Shown: positions 19,645-28,223 of the stretch, piece by piece
Layout of the letters: each line of letters starts with the position of its first letter
How positions within the stretch are numbered: position 1 is the stretch's first letter
Source: Brevibacterium oceani
GTDB lineage: Bacteria > Actinomycetota > Actinomycetes > Actinomycetales > Brevibacteriaceae
Length of the DNA: 64,000 nucleotides
NCBI RefSeq assembly: GCF_013623835.1
Contig: NZ_JABKDE010000001.1
Span: 558,001-622,000 of the forward strand
Reading direction: 5' to 3'
Notes under the pieces: model-generated
The model's input: only the letters and a program-made list of their open reading frames with translations
The model's database searches: none
What the model was told of the DNA's origin: nothing
Made by a program: the position numbers and the translations under genes

Positions 19645-20169
19645 TCATCTCGGCGGGCGGAGCCTGTGGAGGAGTCGCCACACGGCGAATCCCGTTGCGA
19701 TGAGGAAGACCGCGGTCGGGACGAACGTCATCCACTCTGGCATCATCGAGCTGCGCGCCTCGTGCATGATGATGACGAGCACCGAGGCGAACAGCAGCGC
19801 GACGAGCCCCGCAGTGATGCGCATGAACTCCATGAGGCAGTCGAAGTGATAGTCGCGATTGCCCGCCTCGAGCCAGTAGTCTCTGTGCGGGATGTTGAGG
19901 AATGCCGCCGGCACTCGCTCCCAGATCCACCGGATCGAGAAGACCATCGAAATGCCGAGGCCCAGGGGAAGCAGAATTCCCAAGGTTCCTGCCTTCGACG
20001 ACCAGTCATCGGCCCGACCCGCGGCATCGAGATGACTGGGCACCGGTTCGGGCGCAACAATCCAGAACCACACCGCTGCACCGGTGAGAACGAGCATCGA
20101 ACCGACGGCGAAGACGAGCGCGGCGACTTCTCCGGGCGAGTTCCGGCGCGGCTGTGAAGAGGAAGGCAT
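19645..20169 (-). CDS. DUF1648 domain-containing membrane protein
   Basis: A 174-residue integral membrane protein with about four hydrophobic segments ('VAALVFAVGSMLVLTGAAVW', 'LGILLPLGLGISMVFSI', 'ITAGLVALLFASVLVIIM', 'FVPTAVFLIATGFAVW'). 'PVPSHLDAAGRADDWSSK' is the DUF1648 signature. Function unknown. It is the intact partner of the truncated copy at 16362-16556 and lies tail to tail with the tenA pseudogene. Confidence 0.85.
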   Translation of the reverse strand: MPSSSQPRRNSPGEVAALVFAVGSMLVLTGAAVWFWIVAPEPVPSHLDAAGRADDWSSKAGTLGILLPLGLGISMVFSIRWIWERVPAAFLNIPHRDYWLEAGNRDYHFDCLMEFMRITAGLVALLFASVLVIIMHEARSSMMPEWMTFVPTAVFLIATGFAVWRLLHRLRPPR

Positions 20170-20197
20170 CCTGCCACTCTAACAACAGGGGAAGTCG

Positions 20198-20269
20198 GTG
20201 GCTCAGGGCCTCACGCGCGCGGCTCAGGGCGCCAAACACGTAGCTCAGTGGCTCAGGACCTCACGCGCG
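20198..20269. repeat. 22-bp direct repeat, 50-bp period
   Basis: GTGGCTCAGGGCCTCACGCG at 20198 recurs at 20248 with one change (GGACC for GGGCC). It lies in the spacer between the DUF1648 gene and a small membrane ORF; no function is apparent. Confidence 0.6.
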
Positions 20270-20476
20270 AGCGGTGCCTGCCGGGTCGTCCGGGTAGTGC
20301 GTCATCGGACCGAAGGATCCGAGAGCATGCCAGCCGCGGCGCAACGTCGTCCACAGCAGCACGTGGTCGACCTCGATCAGGGGGACGCGGTCATGTTTCG
20401 GACAGGCGAACCGACCGATGAAGAACACAACGGTCGTGAACATCACAGCGATCACGAACAGTATCAGCAGATCCAT
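20261..20476 (-). CDS. Small predicted membrane protein
   Basis: 71 residues beginning 'MDLLILFVIAVMFTTVVFFI', one clear membrane segment, then a short polar tail ('DHVLLWTTLRRGWHALGSF'). ATG 20476 is chosen because GGAGGGGG precedes it on the minus strand. No family is recognised. It overlaps the second copy of the 22-bp repeat at its 3' end. Confidence 0.45.
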   Translation of the reverse strand: MDLLILFVIAVMFTTVVFFIGRFACPKHDRVPLIEVDHVLLWTTLRRGWHALGSFGPMTHYPDDPAGTARA

Positions 20477-20602
20477 GGCGGCCCCCTCCACACCCGGCTC
20501 TATTCGACATTCTCAGTGTCACCCCAAATCACGGAGAAAGATAGGGGCTATCCCACCTGCTGAGCGCACCGTGGTCAAAGTCACTCGTCGGTGAGGTCGC
20601 AA

Positions 20603-21763
20603 TCAGGCGAACGTCGAAGCCAGACTCTCTGCGGCCGAGACGACGGCGCGGGCCGCGGCTCGTCCCTGCTCGGCCGTGATCGAGGACGGGAAGGTGAAGC
20701 GCACGCTCGTCTGCGCGACCTCCGCAGCGATCCCCAGCGCCGTGAGCACATGCGAGGGTTCATCGTCGCCGACCGCGCACGCCGATCCGCTCGACGCTGT
20801 GACGCCGGAGCGTTCGAGTTCGAGGAGCACCGCCTCACCGCTGGTGCGAGAGAAGCAGAACGACGCATGGTTCGGTGAGCGCGATTCGGCGCTGCCGGTG
20901 AGGAACGCACCGGGAACCGCGCGAACCACCTCGGCGATGAAATCATCGCGAATGGCTCGGACACGTTCGGCGGCTTCGGTCCGCTCAACCTCGGCGAGTT
21001 CGAGGGCGGTGGCGAACGCGACGGCCATGGCCACGTTCTCCGTGCCCGAGCGGCGCCCCGCCTCCTGACCGCCGCCGTGGATGAGAGCTTCGACGGGGAT
21101 GCGGGCACGGATCGCGGCGACCCCGATGCCCTTCGGAGCCCCCACCTTGTGCCCGGCCAGGCTGAGCGCGTCGACGTCGAGCCCGGCCAGGCGCAGCCAG
21201 CCGGCGGCCTGCACCGCATCCGTGTGGAACAGCGCCCCCGCCTCGTGGGCGATGCCGGCGAGGCTCGTGACGTCGGCGACAGTGCCGATCTCATTGTTCG
21301 CATAACCGAGGCTCACGAGCACGGTGTCCGGGCGGATCGCCCGGACCAGGGCCTCGGGCGCGATCGTGCCATCGGAGTCCGGAGCCACCTCGGTGACGGT
21401 GAATCCGTGGATCCGGTGGAGGAATTCCACCGAGGCGAGCACCGCTTCGTGCTCGATGGGGGAGGTGACGATATGTCGCCGAGGTGGGGCCGCCGTCCGT
21501 GCACCGAGGGCCATGCCGATGATCGCGAGATTGTCCGCCTCGGTGCCGCCGCTGGTGAAGGTGATGTCGGTGGCCCGCATGCCGAGCACCCGCGCCACCC
21601 GTGCACGCGCATCGGTCAGGGCCTCGGAGGAGAGGCGCCCGTATTCGTGGTGGCTCGACGGGTTGCCGAAGGCACCGGCCAGATACGGCCACGCTGCCTC
21701 GAGGGCCTCCCTGCGCACGGGGGCCGCCGAGGCGGTGTCGAGGTAGAGTCGGGCCTCGTCCAC
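20603..21763 (-). CDS. Cysteine desulfurase (NadS-like) of the NAD operon
   Basis: A PLP enzyme that mobilises sulfur from cysteine. Motifs: 'TSGGTEADNLAI', 'HTDAVQAAGWL', the PLP-lysine region 'SLAGHKVGAPKG', 'GGGQEAGRRSGTEN', and the active-site cysteine in 'ASSGSACAVG'. It has 386 residues with a GTG start one base after the nadC stop. As last gene of nadA-nadB-nadC, it most likely builds the 4Fe-4S cluster of NadA. IscS/SufS-type general function cannot be excluded. Confidence 0.92.
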   Translation of the reverse strand: MDEARLYLDTASAAPVRREALEAAWPYLAGAFGNPSSHHEYGRLSSEALTDARARVARVLGMRATDITFTSGGTEADNLAIIGMALGARTAAPPRRHIVTSPIEHEAVLASVEFLHRIHGFTVTEVAPDSDGTIAPEALVRAIRPDTVLVSLGYANNEIGTVADVTSLAGIAHEAGALFHTDAVQAAGWLRLAGLDVDALSLAGHKVGAPKGIGVAAIRARIPVEALIHGGGQEAGRRSGTENVAMAVAFATALELAEVERTEAAERVRAIRDDFIAEVVRAVPGAFLTGSAESRSPNHASFCFSRTSGEAVLLELERSGVTASSGSACAVGDDEPSHVLTALGIAAEVAQTSVRFTFPSSITAEQGRAAARAVVSAAESLASTFA

Positions 21764-21764
21764 G

Positions 21765-22658
21765 TCAGTTCTCCAGTGCTGCGGCGAGGTCGGCGGGCGC
21801 TGGGTCGGTGTTGTGCAGTACGAGGTCGAGGCCGAGGTCGATCGCGCGCACGCTGTGGGTCAGGGCTCCCGAGGAGATGACGTCGACACCGGTGTCAGCG
21901 ATCTGCGGGATCGTGTCCAGGGTGACGTTGCCGCTGGCCTCGACGACCGCCCGGCCGGCGATGAGGTCGACGCCTTCGCGCAACTGGTCGGTGGTGAAGT
22001 TGTCGAGCATGATGATGTCTGCCCCGCCGTCGAGGACGTACGGGATCTGACCGAGGCGGTCGACCTCGACCTCGATCGTCGTCGTGTGCGGCAGGCGGGC
22101 TCGGGCGTCGCGGATAGCATCGGCGATGCTGCGGCCCTCACCAGCAAGGACAGCGAGGTGGTTGTCCTTGGCCATGACCGCATCCGAGAGCCCGAACCTG
22201 TGGTTGTGTCCGCCGCCGCTTACGACCGCGTGCTTTTCGAAGGCACGCAGACCCGGTGTGGTCTTGCGGGTGTCGGCGATGCGGGCACGGCCGGCGGCTG
22301 CGTCGACATACGCCCTGGTCTGGGTGGCGATGCCGCTCATGCGCTGGCAGAAGTTCAGCGCGATCCGCTCGGCCCGCAGCACCGCCTGGGCGGGGCCGGT
22401 GACGGTGGCGAGAAGCCGGCCGGCCGAGAAGGCGTCGCCGTCGGCTGCTGCGAGGTCGACCGCGACCGACGGGTCGATCAGGGTGAACGCGCGGGCGAAG
22501 ACCTCGATGCCGGCGAGCACTCCATCTTCCCGTGCGCGCAGCTCGGCCCTCGCCGAGGCGGTCGCCGGGATGAAGGTCTCCCCGGTGATGTCGCCCCAGG
22601 GGGCATCCTCGTCGAGGGCGAGCCGGAGCGCGGCGTCGATGGTCGCGGTGGTCAGCAT
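21765..22658 (-). CDS. nadC: Nicotinate-nucleotide pyrophosphorylase (carboxylating)
   Basis: Converts quinolinate and PRPP to nicotinate mononucleotide. Motifs: 'ALDEDAPWGDITGETFIP' near the start, 'ALNFCQRMSGIAT', 'ADTRKTTPGLRAFEKHAV', 'GGGHNHRFGLSDAVMAKDNH' and 'VEASGNVTL'. It has 297 residues of normal length. The start overlaps the nadB 3' end by seven bases, so the operon is translationally linked. Confidence 0.96.
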   Translation of the reverse strand: MLTTATIDAALRLALDEDAPWGDITGETFIPATASARAELRAREDGVLAGIEVFARAFTLIDPSVAVDLAAADGDAFSAGRLLATVTGPAQAVLRAERIALNFCQRMSGIATQTRAYVDAAAGRARIADTRKTTPGLRAFEKHAVVSGGGHNHRFGLSDAVMAKDNHLAVLAGEGRSIADAIRDARARLPHTTTIEVEVDRLGQIPYVLDGGADIIMLDNFTTDQLREGVDLIAGRAVVEASGNVTLDTIPQIADTGVDVISSGALTHSVRAIDLGLDLVLHNTDPAPADLAAALEN

Positions 22659-24526
22659 GCGGCGGCCTCCTGAAGTGCGGGGTGAGTCGGAACAATGTCG
22701 GTTGGGTGCGCGGGGTCGGTGCGGTGCGCAGTGTCGGTGCGTTCGGCGCGTGGGTCGACGGCGTCTGTCCGTGTGCCGTCGGCGTCTGTCCGTGAGCCGT
22801 CGGCTGTGGGGAGGGAATCGGTGCGGGTATGTGCGCCGAGGCTGTTCTCCCGTGCCAGCGCATGTCGAGCCATATATTCGGTGATGAGTGCGAGATTCGC
22901 GGTCTCGTAGGCCTCGATGAGCGACTCGTGAGGAAGGTCTCGGTGCGGGAGTTCTTCGTGCGGGAGGTCTGCGTGGGAGTGGCGGTCGAGCAGGGTCCGC
23001 AGGCCCGTGGCCGTGCGTTCGACACCGAGGTTGTCCCAGTTCAGAGCCTGCAGCTGGGTTCGTGTCAGTGCCGTCTGGTGCAATTCGTGAATGGGACGGT
23101 GCAATGCACGGGTGGGGGAGCGCAGCAGTTCATGGACGCGGTGCATCAACGGTGGTCCGTCGACAGCGAGGTCGCCTCCGGACGAGTCCGACCCGGTGCT
23201 GCCGAGCTGGGAGGTGATCACAGCGGCCGCGCGGCCGGCGAATACCGCTCCTTCGAGCAGCGAGTTCGACGCTAACCGGTTCGCGCCGTGGACTCCGGTG
23301 CACGCGACCTCACCGACGGCGAAGAGACCGTCGATGCTCGTGCGACCGTCGAGGTCCGTGACCACCCCGCCCATGAAGTAGTGGGCGGCCGGAGTGACGG
23401 GAATGAGGTCGGTTGATGGGTCCAGACCGTGAGCGGCCAGACCTGCGGTGATGCTGGGGAATCTCGCGGACACGTCGGGCACGCTACGGGCGTCGAGGAA
23501 GCAGGGGCGACCGTCCTGAGCCGCCGAGGTCCGGTGCAGGGCCAGCGCCACCACATCGCGCGGGGCGAGTTCGGCGCGCTCGTCGACCCCGGGCATGAAC
23601 CGGCGGCCGTGCTCATCGAGCAGAAGTGCGCCGGCCCCGCGCAGCGCCTCGGAGAGGAGGAACCCGGAGCCGTTCAGCGCGGTCGGGTGGAACTGGAAGA
23701 ACTCGAGGTCACGCACCTGTGCGCCGGCCCGGATGGCCGCGGCCAGTCCGTCGCCGGTCGCCGCAGCCGGATTCGTCGTGTGGGCGAAGACCTGCCCGGC
23801 ACCTCCGGTGGCGAGCACGACCGCGTCGGCCTCCAGCCGCTCGAAGGTTCCCTCGCGCAGGACGGTGACACCGGTGGCACGGTCGGATTCGGGCGTGCCC
23901 GCCTCGGTGGTCACACCGGACGTGGTCACACCTGATGTGGTGGTGCCTTCCTCGGCGGTCACGCCTGAAGTGGTGGCGTCGTGTTCGGTCGTGATGTCGA
24001 TGAGCATCGTGTGCTCAAGCAGCCTCACTCGGCCGGCGGCCACCTCGGTGCGCAACCGTGCCGTCAGGGCCGAGGTGATGGCTTGTCCGGTCGCGTCACC
24101 TCCAGCGTGGAAGATCCGCGGATGCGAATGTGCTCCCTCCATCCCGCGCGACCATGCCCCGGTCGGATCCGTGTCGAAGTCGACCCCTGCCTCGGCGAGG
24201 GCGACGATCGCCTCCCCGCCGGCCTCGCACAGGGTGCGCACGGCCTCGGCGTCACAGTACCCGGCCCCGGCGGACAGAGTGTCGGCGATGTGCGATTCGA
24301 CGGTGTCGTCGGTGCCGATGACACCGGCGATCCCGCCCTGCGCCCACGCGGTGTTCGACTCACCGAGGCTGCCCTTCGTCACCACGGTGACCTCGTGGCG
24401 ACCGGCCAGAGACAGGGCCGCGCTCAGCCCGGCGATCCCGGTCCCGACGATGACGACCCGGCCCGTCGCTTCGGCGATCGGGCGGGAGGAGTTCGGCGGG
24501 GACGTCTGCTGCGGATTCGTGCTCAT
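22652..24526 (-). CDS. nadB: L-aspartate oxidase
   Basis: Oxidises aspartate to iminoaspartate for quinolinate synthesis with NadA. FAD site 'VIVGTGIAGLSAALSL', 'NTAWAQGGIAGVIG', 'FHPTALNGSGFLLSEALRGA', 'GVHGANRLASNSLLEG'. ATG 24526 overlaps the nadA stop by one base (TGATG). At 624 residues it is longer than usual. A Thr/Ser/Gly-rich insert near residue 200 ('TTSGVTAEEGTTTSGVTTSG') and a Thr/Asp/Arg-rich tail ('SRTDADGTRTDAVDPRAERT') account for the excess, and both are encoded by near-repeated DNA. Confidence 0.96.
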   Translation of the reverse strand: MSTNPQQTSPPNSSRPIAEATGRVVIVGTGIAGLSAALSLAGRHEVTVVTKGSLGESNTAWAQGGIAGVIGTDDTVESHIADTLSAGAGYCDAEAVRTLCEAGGEAIVALAEAGVDFDTDPTGAWSRGMEGAHSHPRIFHAGGDATGQAITSALTARLRTEVAAGRVRLLEHTMLIDITTEHDATTSGVTAEEGTTTSGVTTSGVTTEAGTPESDRATGVTVLREGTFERLEADAVVLATGGAGQVFAHTTNPAAATGDGLAAAIRAGAQVRDLEFFQFHPTALNGSGFLLSEALRGAGALLLDEHGRRFMPGVDERAELAPRDVVALALHRTSAAQDGRPCFLDARSVPDVSARFPSITAGLAAHGLDPSTDLIPVTPAAHYFMGGVVTDLDGRTSIDGLFAVGEVACTGVHGANRLASNSLLEGAVFAGRAAAVITSQLGSTGSDSSGGDLAVDGPPLMHRVHELLRSPTRALHRPIHELHQTALTRTQLQALNWDNLGVERTATGLRTLLDRHSHADLPHEELPHRDLPHESLIEAYETANLALITEYMARHALARENSLGAHTRTDSLPTADGSRTDADGTRTDAVDPRAERTDTAHRTDPAHPTDIVPTHPALQEAAAC

Positions 24527-25809
24527 CAGATCCGAGGCTTCGCTGCGAGCATCCGTTCGAGGGAGACGCGGGCAGGCTCGGCCACCTCGGCGTCGACGGA
24601 GATCTGATTGACGACCTCGCCGGCGAGGAGCGATTCGAGCACCCAGGCGATGTAGCCGGGGTGGATGCGGTACATCGTCGAGCACGGGCAGATGACGGGG
24701 TCGAGGCAGAAGATCTCGTGCTGGGGATATTCGGCGGCGAGCCGTTGGACGAGGTTGATCTCGGTGCCGACGGCGAACGTGGTCGGCTCGGTCGCTTCGG
24801 CGATGGCCTTGGTGATGTACGCGGTGGAACCGGACTCGTCGGCGGCCTCGACGGTTTCGCGCGGGCATTCGGGGTGGACGATGACGCGGACATCGGGGTG
24901 CTCGGTCCGGGCCTTGGCGATCTGGGCGGGGGTGAAGCGTTTGTGCACGGAGCAGAATCCCTGCCACAGGATGACGCGGGCATCGGTGAGCTCCTGTGCG
25001 GTGTTGTTGCCCAGTGGGCGTGTGGGGTTCCACAGCGGCATCTCATCGAGTCCGATGCCCATGTTCACCGCGGTGTTGCGGCCGAGGTGCTGGTCGGGGA
25101 AGAACAGGACCCGCCGTCCGCGTTCGAAGGCCCACTCGAGGACCACCTCGGCGTTGGACGAGGTGCACACGATGCCGCCGTTGCGGCCGCAGAAGCCCTT
25201 GATCGCGGCGGAGGAGTTCATATACGTGACGGGGATGATCGGCACGCGGCCGTCAGCGTCCGGGGCAGTGCCGAAGACCTCGGCCAACTGCTCCCAGCAG
25301 TCCTCGACCTGGTCGATCGAGGCCATATCGGCCATCGAGCAGCCGGCGGCGAGGTTGGGCAGGATGACCGACTGTTCAGGCTTCGAGAGCAGGTCGGCAG
25401 TCTCGGCCATGAAGTGCACGCCGCAGAAGACGATGGCCTCGGCTTCCGGGTGATGCTGGGCGGCCTGGGCAAGCATGAACGAGTCGCCGATGTAGTCGGC
25501 GTGTTCGACGACCTCGACTCGCTGATAATGGTGGCCGAGCATGACGACCCGATCGCCGAGGGCGGCCTTGGCGCTGCGGATGCGGGCGTCGAGCTCCTCA
25601 GGCGACGCTTGCTTGTACTCCTCCGGGATCTCGCCCTGCCGCGGGGCGAGGGCCGGGATCGGGTCGGACAGCGAGGCGCCGGGACCGTAGCCGGGACGTT
25701 CGTCGACGTCCCACGGGGCATCGAGCAGCTCCGTCGAACACATGTCGTCGCCCTTGCGGCCGGCAGAGATGTCCTTGAGGGTGAGTTCGATCGAAGCTGT
25801 CGTGGTCAT
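24526..25809 (-). CDS. nadA: Quinolinate synthase
   Basis: A 4Fe-4S enzyme that condenses iminoaspartate and dihydroxyacetone phosphate to quinolinate. Motifs: 'VMLGHHYQR', 'DYIGDSFMLAQ', 'IVFCGVHFMAETA', and the cluster cysteines in 'AAGCSMADMA', 'KGFCGRNGG' and 'DPVICPCSTMYRIHPGY'. ATG 25809 (427 residues) has GAAGGA at 25820-25815 with a five-base gap; ATG 25812 or 25827 are alternatives. First gene of nadA-nadB-nadC-desulfurase, with an inverted repeat just upstream. Confidence 0.96.
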   Translation of the reverse strand: MTTTASIELTLKDISAGRKGDDMCSTELLDAPWDVDERPGYGPGASLSDPIPALAPRQGEIPEEYKQASPEELDARIRSAKAALGDRVVMLGHHYQRVEVVEHADYIGDSFMLAQAAQHHPEAEAIVFCGVHFMAETADLLSKPEQSVILPNLAAGCSMADMASIDQVEDCWEQLAEVFGTAPDADGRVPIIPVTYMNSSAAIKGFCGRNGGIVCTSSNAEVVLEWAFERGRRVLFFPDQHLGRNTAVNMGIGLDEMPLWNPTRPLGNNTAQELTDARVILWQGFCSVHKRFTPAQIAKARTEHPDVRVIVHPECPRETVEAADESGSTAYITKAIAEATEPTTFAVGTEINLVQRLAAEYPQHEIFCLDPVICPCSTMYRIHPGYIAWVLESLLAGEVVNQISVDAEVAEPARVSLERMLAAKPRI

Positions 25810-25829
25810 CATCGTCCTTCGTTCCAAGT

Positions 25830-25860
25830 TTTGCGCAAAGTTGATTTAATGCTTTGCGCA
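25830..25860. promoter_or_regulatory. Inverted repeat in the nadA control region
   Basis: TGCGCAAAG (25832-25840) and CTTTGCGCA (25852-25860) are exact 9-bp inverted repeats 11 bases apart. The left half sits inside a TTTGCGCAAA palindrome (25830-25839). It starts about 20 bases before nadA, between it and the divergent panB. It looks like an operator for a dimeric regulator; an NAD-responsive regulator such as NrtR is possible but unproven. Confidence 0.55.
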
Positions 25861-26138
25861 GATTTGAGCTTAATCCTGCGGTGGTGGAATGCACAACTCC
25901 GGGTTCCGCATCGGCGCGGCGAAGGTGCTGGTGGGCGCGGCGCCGACGATTGCTGTGGAGATGGCCGGGGAGATGGCCGTGGAGGCGGCGGATGATCTAG
26001 GCTGTGGTCTGGCTCGCAAACCGAGTCGATGCGCACTGCGGTGGGCGCCCCGTGAGAGGACTTGTCGCTTCCGACCGGAGCACAGGCCTCACCCCGCCCG
26101 CGCCGACACTGACGACATCGCACTTCCGAAGGATTCTC
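25861..26138 (+). other. nadA–panB divergent spacer
   Basis: Apart from the inverted repeat at 25830-25860, no second strong motif is seen. AAGGA at 26129-26133 is the panB ribosome-binding site. Upstream in-frame extension of panB to 26004 lacks a comparable site. Confidence 0.4.
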
Positions 26139-27077
26139 ATGCCCGAAGCGGCACATTCGAACCAGACAGCATCCACCACCTCGGCCGAAGAGCCGTCCCC
26201 GTACGGCGGAGCAGCGACCGCGCCCTCCGGGACCACTGCCCGCGGCGCAGGCGACGCGGGTGGCGCACCGGCGGCCCCACCTCGGCGAATCCGCACCCTC
26301 GACCTCATCAAGGCCAAGGCCGAAGGTCGACGCTGGGCGATGCTGACCAGCTATGACCAGTACACGGCCGCGCTGTTCGAGCAGGCCGGCGTCGAGGCCC
26401 TGCTCATCGGCGATTCGGCGGCGAACAACGTCTTTGGCCACGACACGACCCTGCCGGTCACCGTCGACGAACTCATTCCTCTGGCCCGCGCGGTCGCCTC
26501 GGCGACGTCCCGGGCCCTCATCGTCGCCGACCTGCCCTTCGGCAGCTACGAGGTCTCCGACGAACAGGCCGTGGCCACGGCCGTGCGGTTCATGAAGGAA
26601 GCCGGCGTCCACGCGATCAAGCTCGAAGGCGGGGTGCGGATGGCCTCGCGGATCCGCGCGCTCACGAACGCGGGAATCCCCGTCATGGCGCACATCGGCT
26701 TCACCCCGCAGGCCGAGCACAACCTCGGCGGGTACAAGGTCCAGGGTCGCGGCGGAGCCGGTGATGCGCTGCTCGAGGATGCTCGGGCCGTCGCCGAGGC
26801 GGGTGTGTTCTCCGTGGTCATGGAGATGGTGCCATCCGGTCTGGCCGGGCAGGTCACCGGCGAGCTGGACATTCCGACCGTGGGCATCGGTGCCGGCGCC
26901 GACTGTGATGCGCAGGTGCTCGTGTGGCAGGACATGGCCGGGCTGCGCACGGGACGCGCGCCGAGGTTCGTCAAGCGCTACGCCGATCTCCATTCCGTGC
27001 TCACCGAGGCGGTCGGGACCTATGTCGACGAGGTGAAGTCCGGAGTCTTCCCCGAACCCGAGAGGAGCTTCGACTGA
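26139..27077 (+). CDS. panB: Ketopantoate hydroxymethyltransferase
   Basis: First step of pantothenate synthesis: transfers a hydroxymethyl group to ketoisovalerate. Family motifs: '[20 protein letters not shown]', '[20 protein letters not shown]', '[12 protein letters not shown]', 'AIKLEGG', '[11 protein letters not shown]', '[20 protein letters not shown]'. ATG 26139 has AAGGA five bases upstream. The 312 residues include a roughly 45-residue Ala/Ser/Pro/Gly-rich leader absent from most homologues. Its stop overlaps panC (TGATG). Confidence 0.96.
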   Translation: MPEAAHSNQTASTTSAEEPSPYGGAATAPSGTTARGAGDAGGAPAAPPRRIRTLDLIKAKAEGRRWAMLTSYDQYTAALFEQAGVEALLIGDSAANNVFGHDTTLPVTVDELIPLARAVASATSRALIVADLPFGSYEVSDEQAVATAVRFMKEAGVHAIKLEGGVRMASRIRALTNAGIPVMAHIGFTPQAEHNLGGYKVQGRGGAGDALLEDARAVAEAGVFSVVMEMVPSGLAGQVTGELDIPTVGIGAGADCDAQVLVWQDMAGLRTGRAPRFVKRYADLHSVLTEAVGTYVDEVKSGVFPEPERSFD

Positions 27078-27940
27078 TGGAGGTCGGCGGCATCCAGGCG
27101 CTGCGGGCCTGGCGGGCGCGGCAGGCCGGTCGGGTCGGGCTCGTGCCGACGATGGGCGCGCTGCACTCGGGTCACCAGGCGCTGATGACCCGGGCCCGCG
27201 CCGAGGCCGACCTCGTCGTGACGTCGATCTTCGTCAACCCTCTGCAGTTCGGTCGGGACGAGGACTTCGTGCAGTACCCGCGCCCGTTCGCCGCAGACCT
27301 CGAGAAGTGCGAGGAGGCCGGGGTCGACTTCGTCTTCGCTCCCGCGTTGGGTGAGATGTACCCATCGGCACCGGAGGTCCGGGTCGTCTCCGGGCGGATG
27401 GGTGCGGTGTTCGAGGGTGAGGCACGGCCCGGTCACTTCGACGGCGTGCTCACCGTCGTGGCGAAGCTGTTCACCCTCGTCGACCCGGATCTCACTGTGT
27501 TCGGGCTCAAGGACATCCAGCAGTTCTGCCTGGTCAGGCGTATGATCGGCGATCTCAACTTCGATATCGAACTCATCGGTCTGCCCGTCGTCCGCGACGC
27601 CGACGGGCTGGCGATGTCGAGCCGCAACGAGTACCTCTCACCGTCCGATCGGGCTCGTGCGCTCGCGATTCCGCGCGCCCTCGATGCCGCCGCCGAGGTG
27701 GCTCGAGGGGCGGGCGCAGAAGCTTCCGGCGGGGGCCTGCCGGGAGAAGTCGAAGACGCGGCCCGGGCGGTGATCGACGAGGCGGTTCGGCGCGGGGATC
27801 TCGAACTCATCTATCTCAGTCTCGTGGAGGAAGCGACGCTGCAGCCGTGCGGTCCGGACTTCCGGGGATCTGCGCTGCTGCTCGTCTCCGCAACCGTCGG
27901 CGGCACCCACCTCATCGACAATCTTCCGCTCGAATTCTGA
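27077..27940 (+). CDS. panC: Pantothenate synthetase (pantoate–beta-alanine ligase)
   Basis: ATP-dependent condensation of pantoate with beta-alanine. Motifs: 'VGLVPTMGALHSGHQALM' with the nucleotide-binding histidines, 'TSIFVNPLQFGRDEDF', 'KLFTLVDPDLTVFGLKD', and 'MSSRNEYLS'. ATG 27077 lies in the panB stop, giving 287 residues, the usual size. panD is not in the window; coaA, the next pathway enzyme, is at 57.8 kb. Confidence 0.96.
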   Translation: MEVGGIQALRAWRARQAGRVGLVPTMGALHSGHQALMTRARAEADLVVTSIFVNPLQFGRDEDFVQYPRPFAADLEKCEEAGVDFVFAPALGEMYPSAPEVRVVSGRMGAVFEGEARPGHFDGVLTVVAKLFTLVDPDLTVFGLKDIQQFCLVRRMIGDLNFDIELIGLPVVRDADGLAMSSRNEYLSPSDRARALAIPRALDAAAEVARGAGAEASGGGLPGEVEDAARAVIDEAVRRGDLELIYLSLVEEATLQPCGPDFRGSALLLVSATVGGTHLIDNLPLEF

Positions 27941-28223
27941 CGGCGCGTCGGTGCCGGTCGGCAGGCGGGTCGAGCGCTTGCCGGCGGCCCGTCGACCGGT
28001 TGTATCGGCGCTTCGATATGCAATCGTGATCAGTTTATGAACATTCTGTTAACGCGTTGAAATGTTCGGCTGTGACAGCGGTGCGATGCGTTCACATGTG
28101 TTGTTTCGTGAATCGGATATCGGTCGGAAAACCCGTGTTCTGAAAGTTCGCTAAGAATAGACTCCAAAACAGCAAGCGAAAAAACGCCTTGTCAATTCGC
28201 TGTAGCCGAAGGAGAAAAGCGAC
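27941..28223 (+). promoter_or_regulatory. Spacer and probable promoter of the channel-like gene
   Basis: A locally AT-rich stretch (about 28020-28200) precedes the gene and ends with GAAGGAGA at 28208-28215, nine or so bases from the TTG start. I could not single out a clear -35/-10 pair. Confidence 0.4.

Noticed and set aside
22652..25033. N-terminal extension of nadB to 25033
   Set aside because: The extension overlaps nadA in another frame and is Pro/Arg-rich; homology to L-aspartate oxidase begins at ATG 24526, in the nadA stop.
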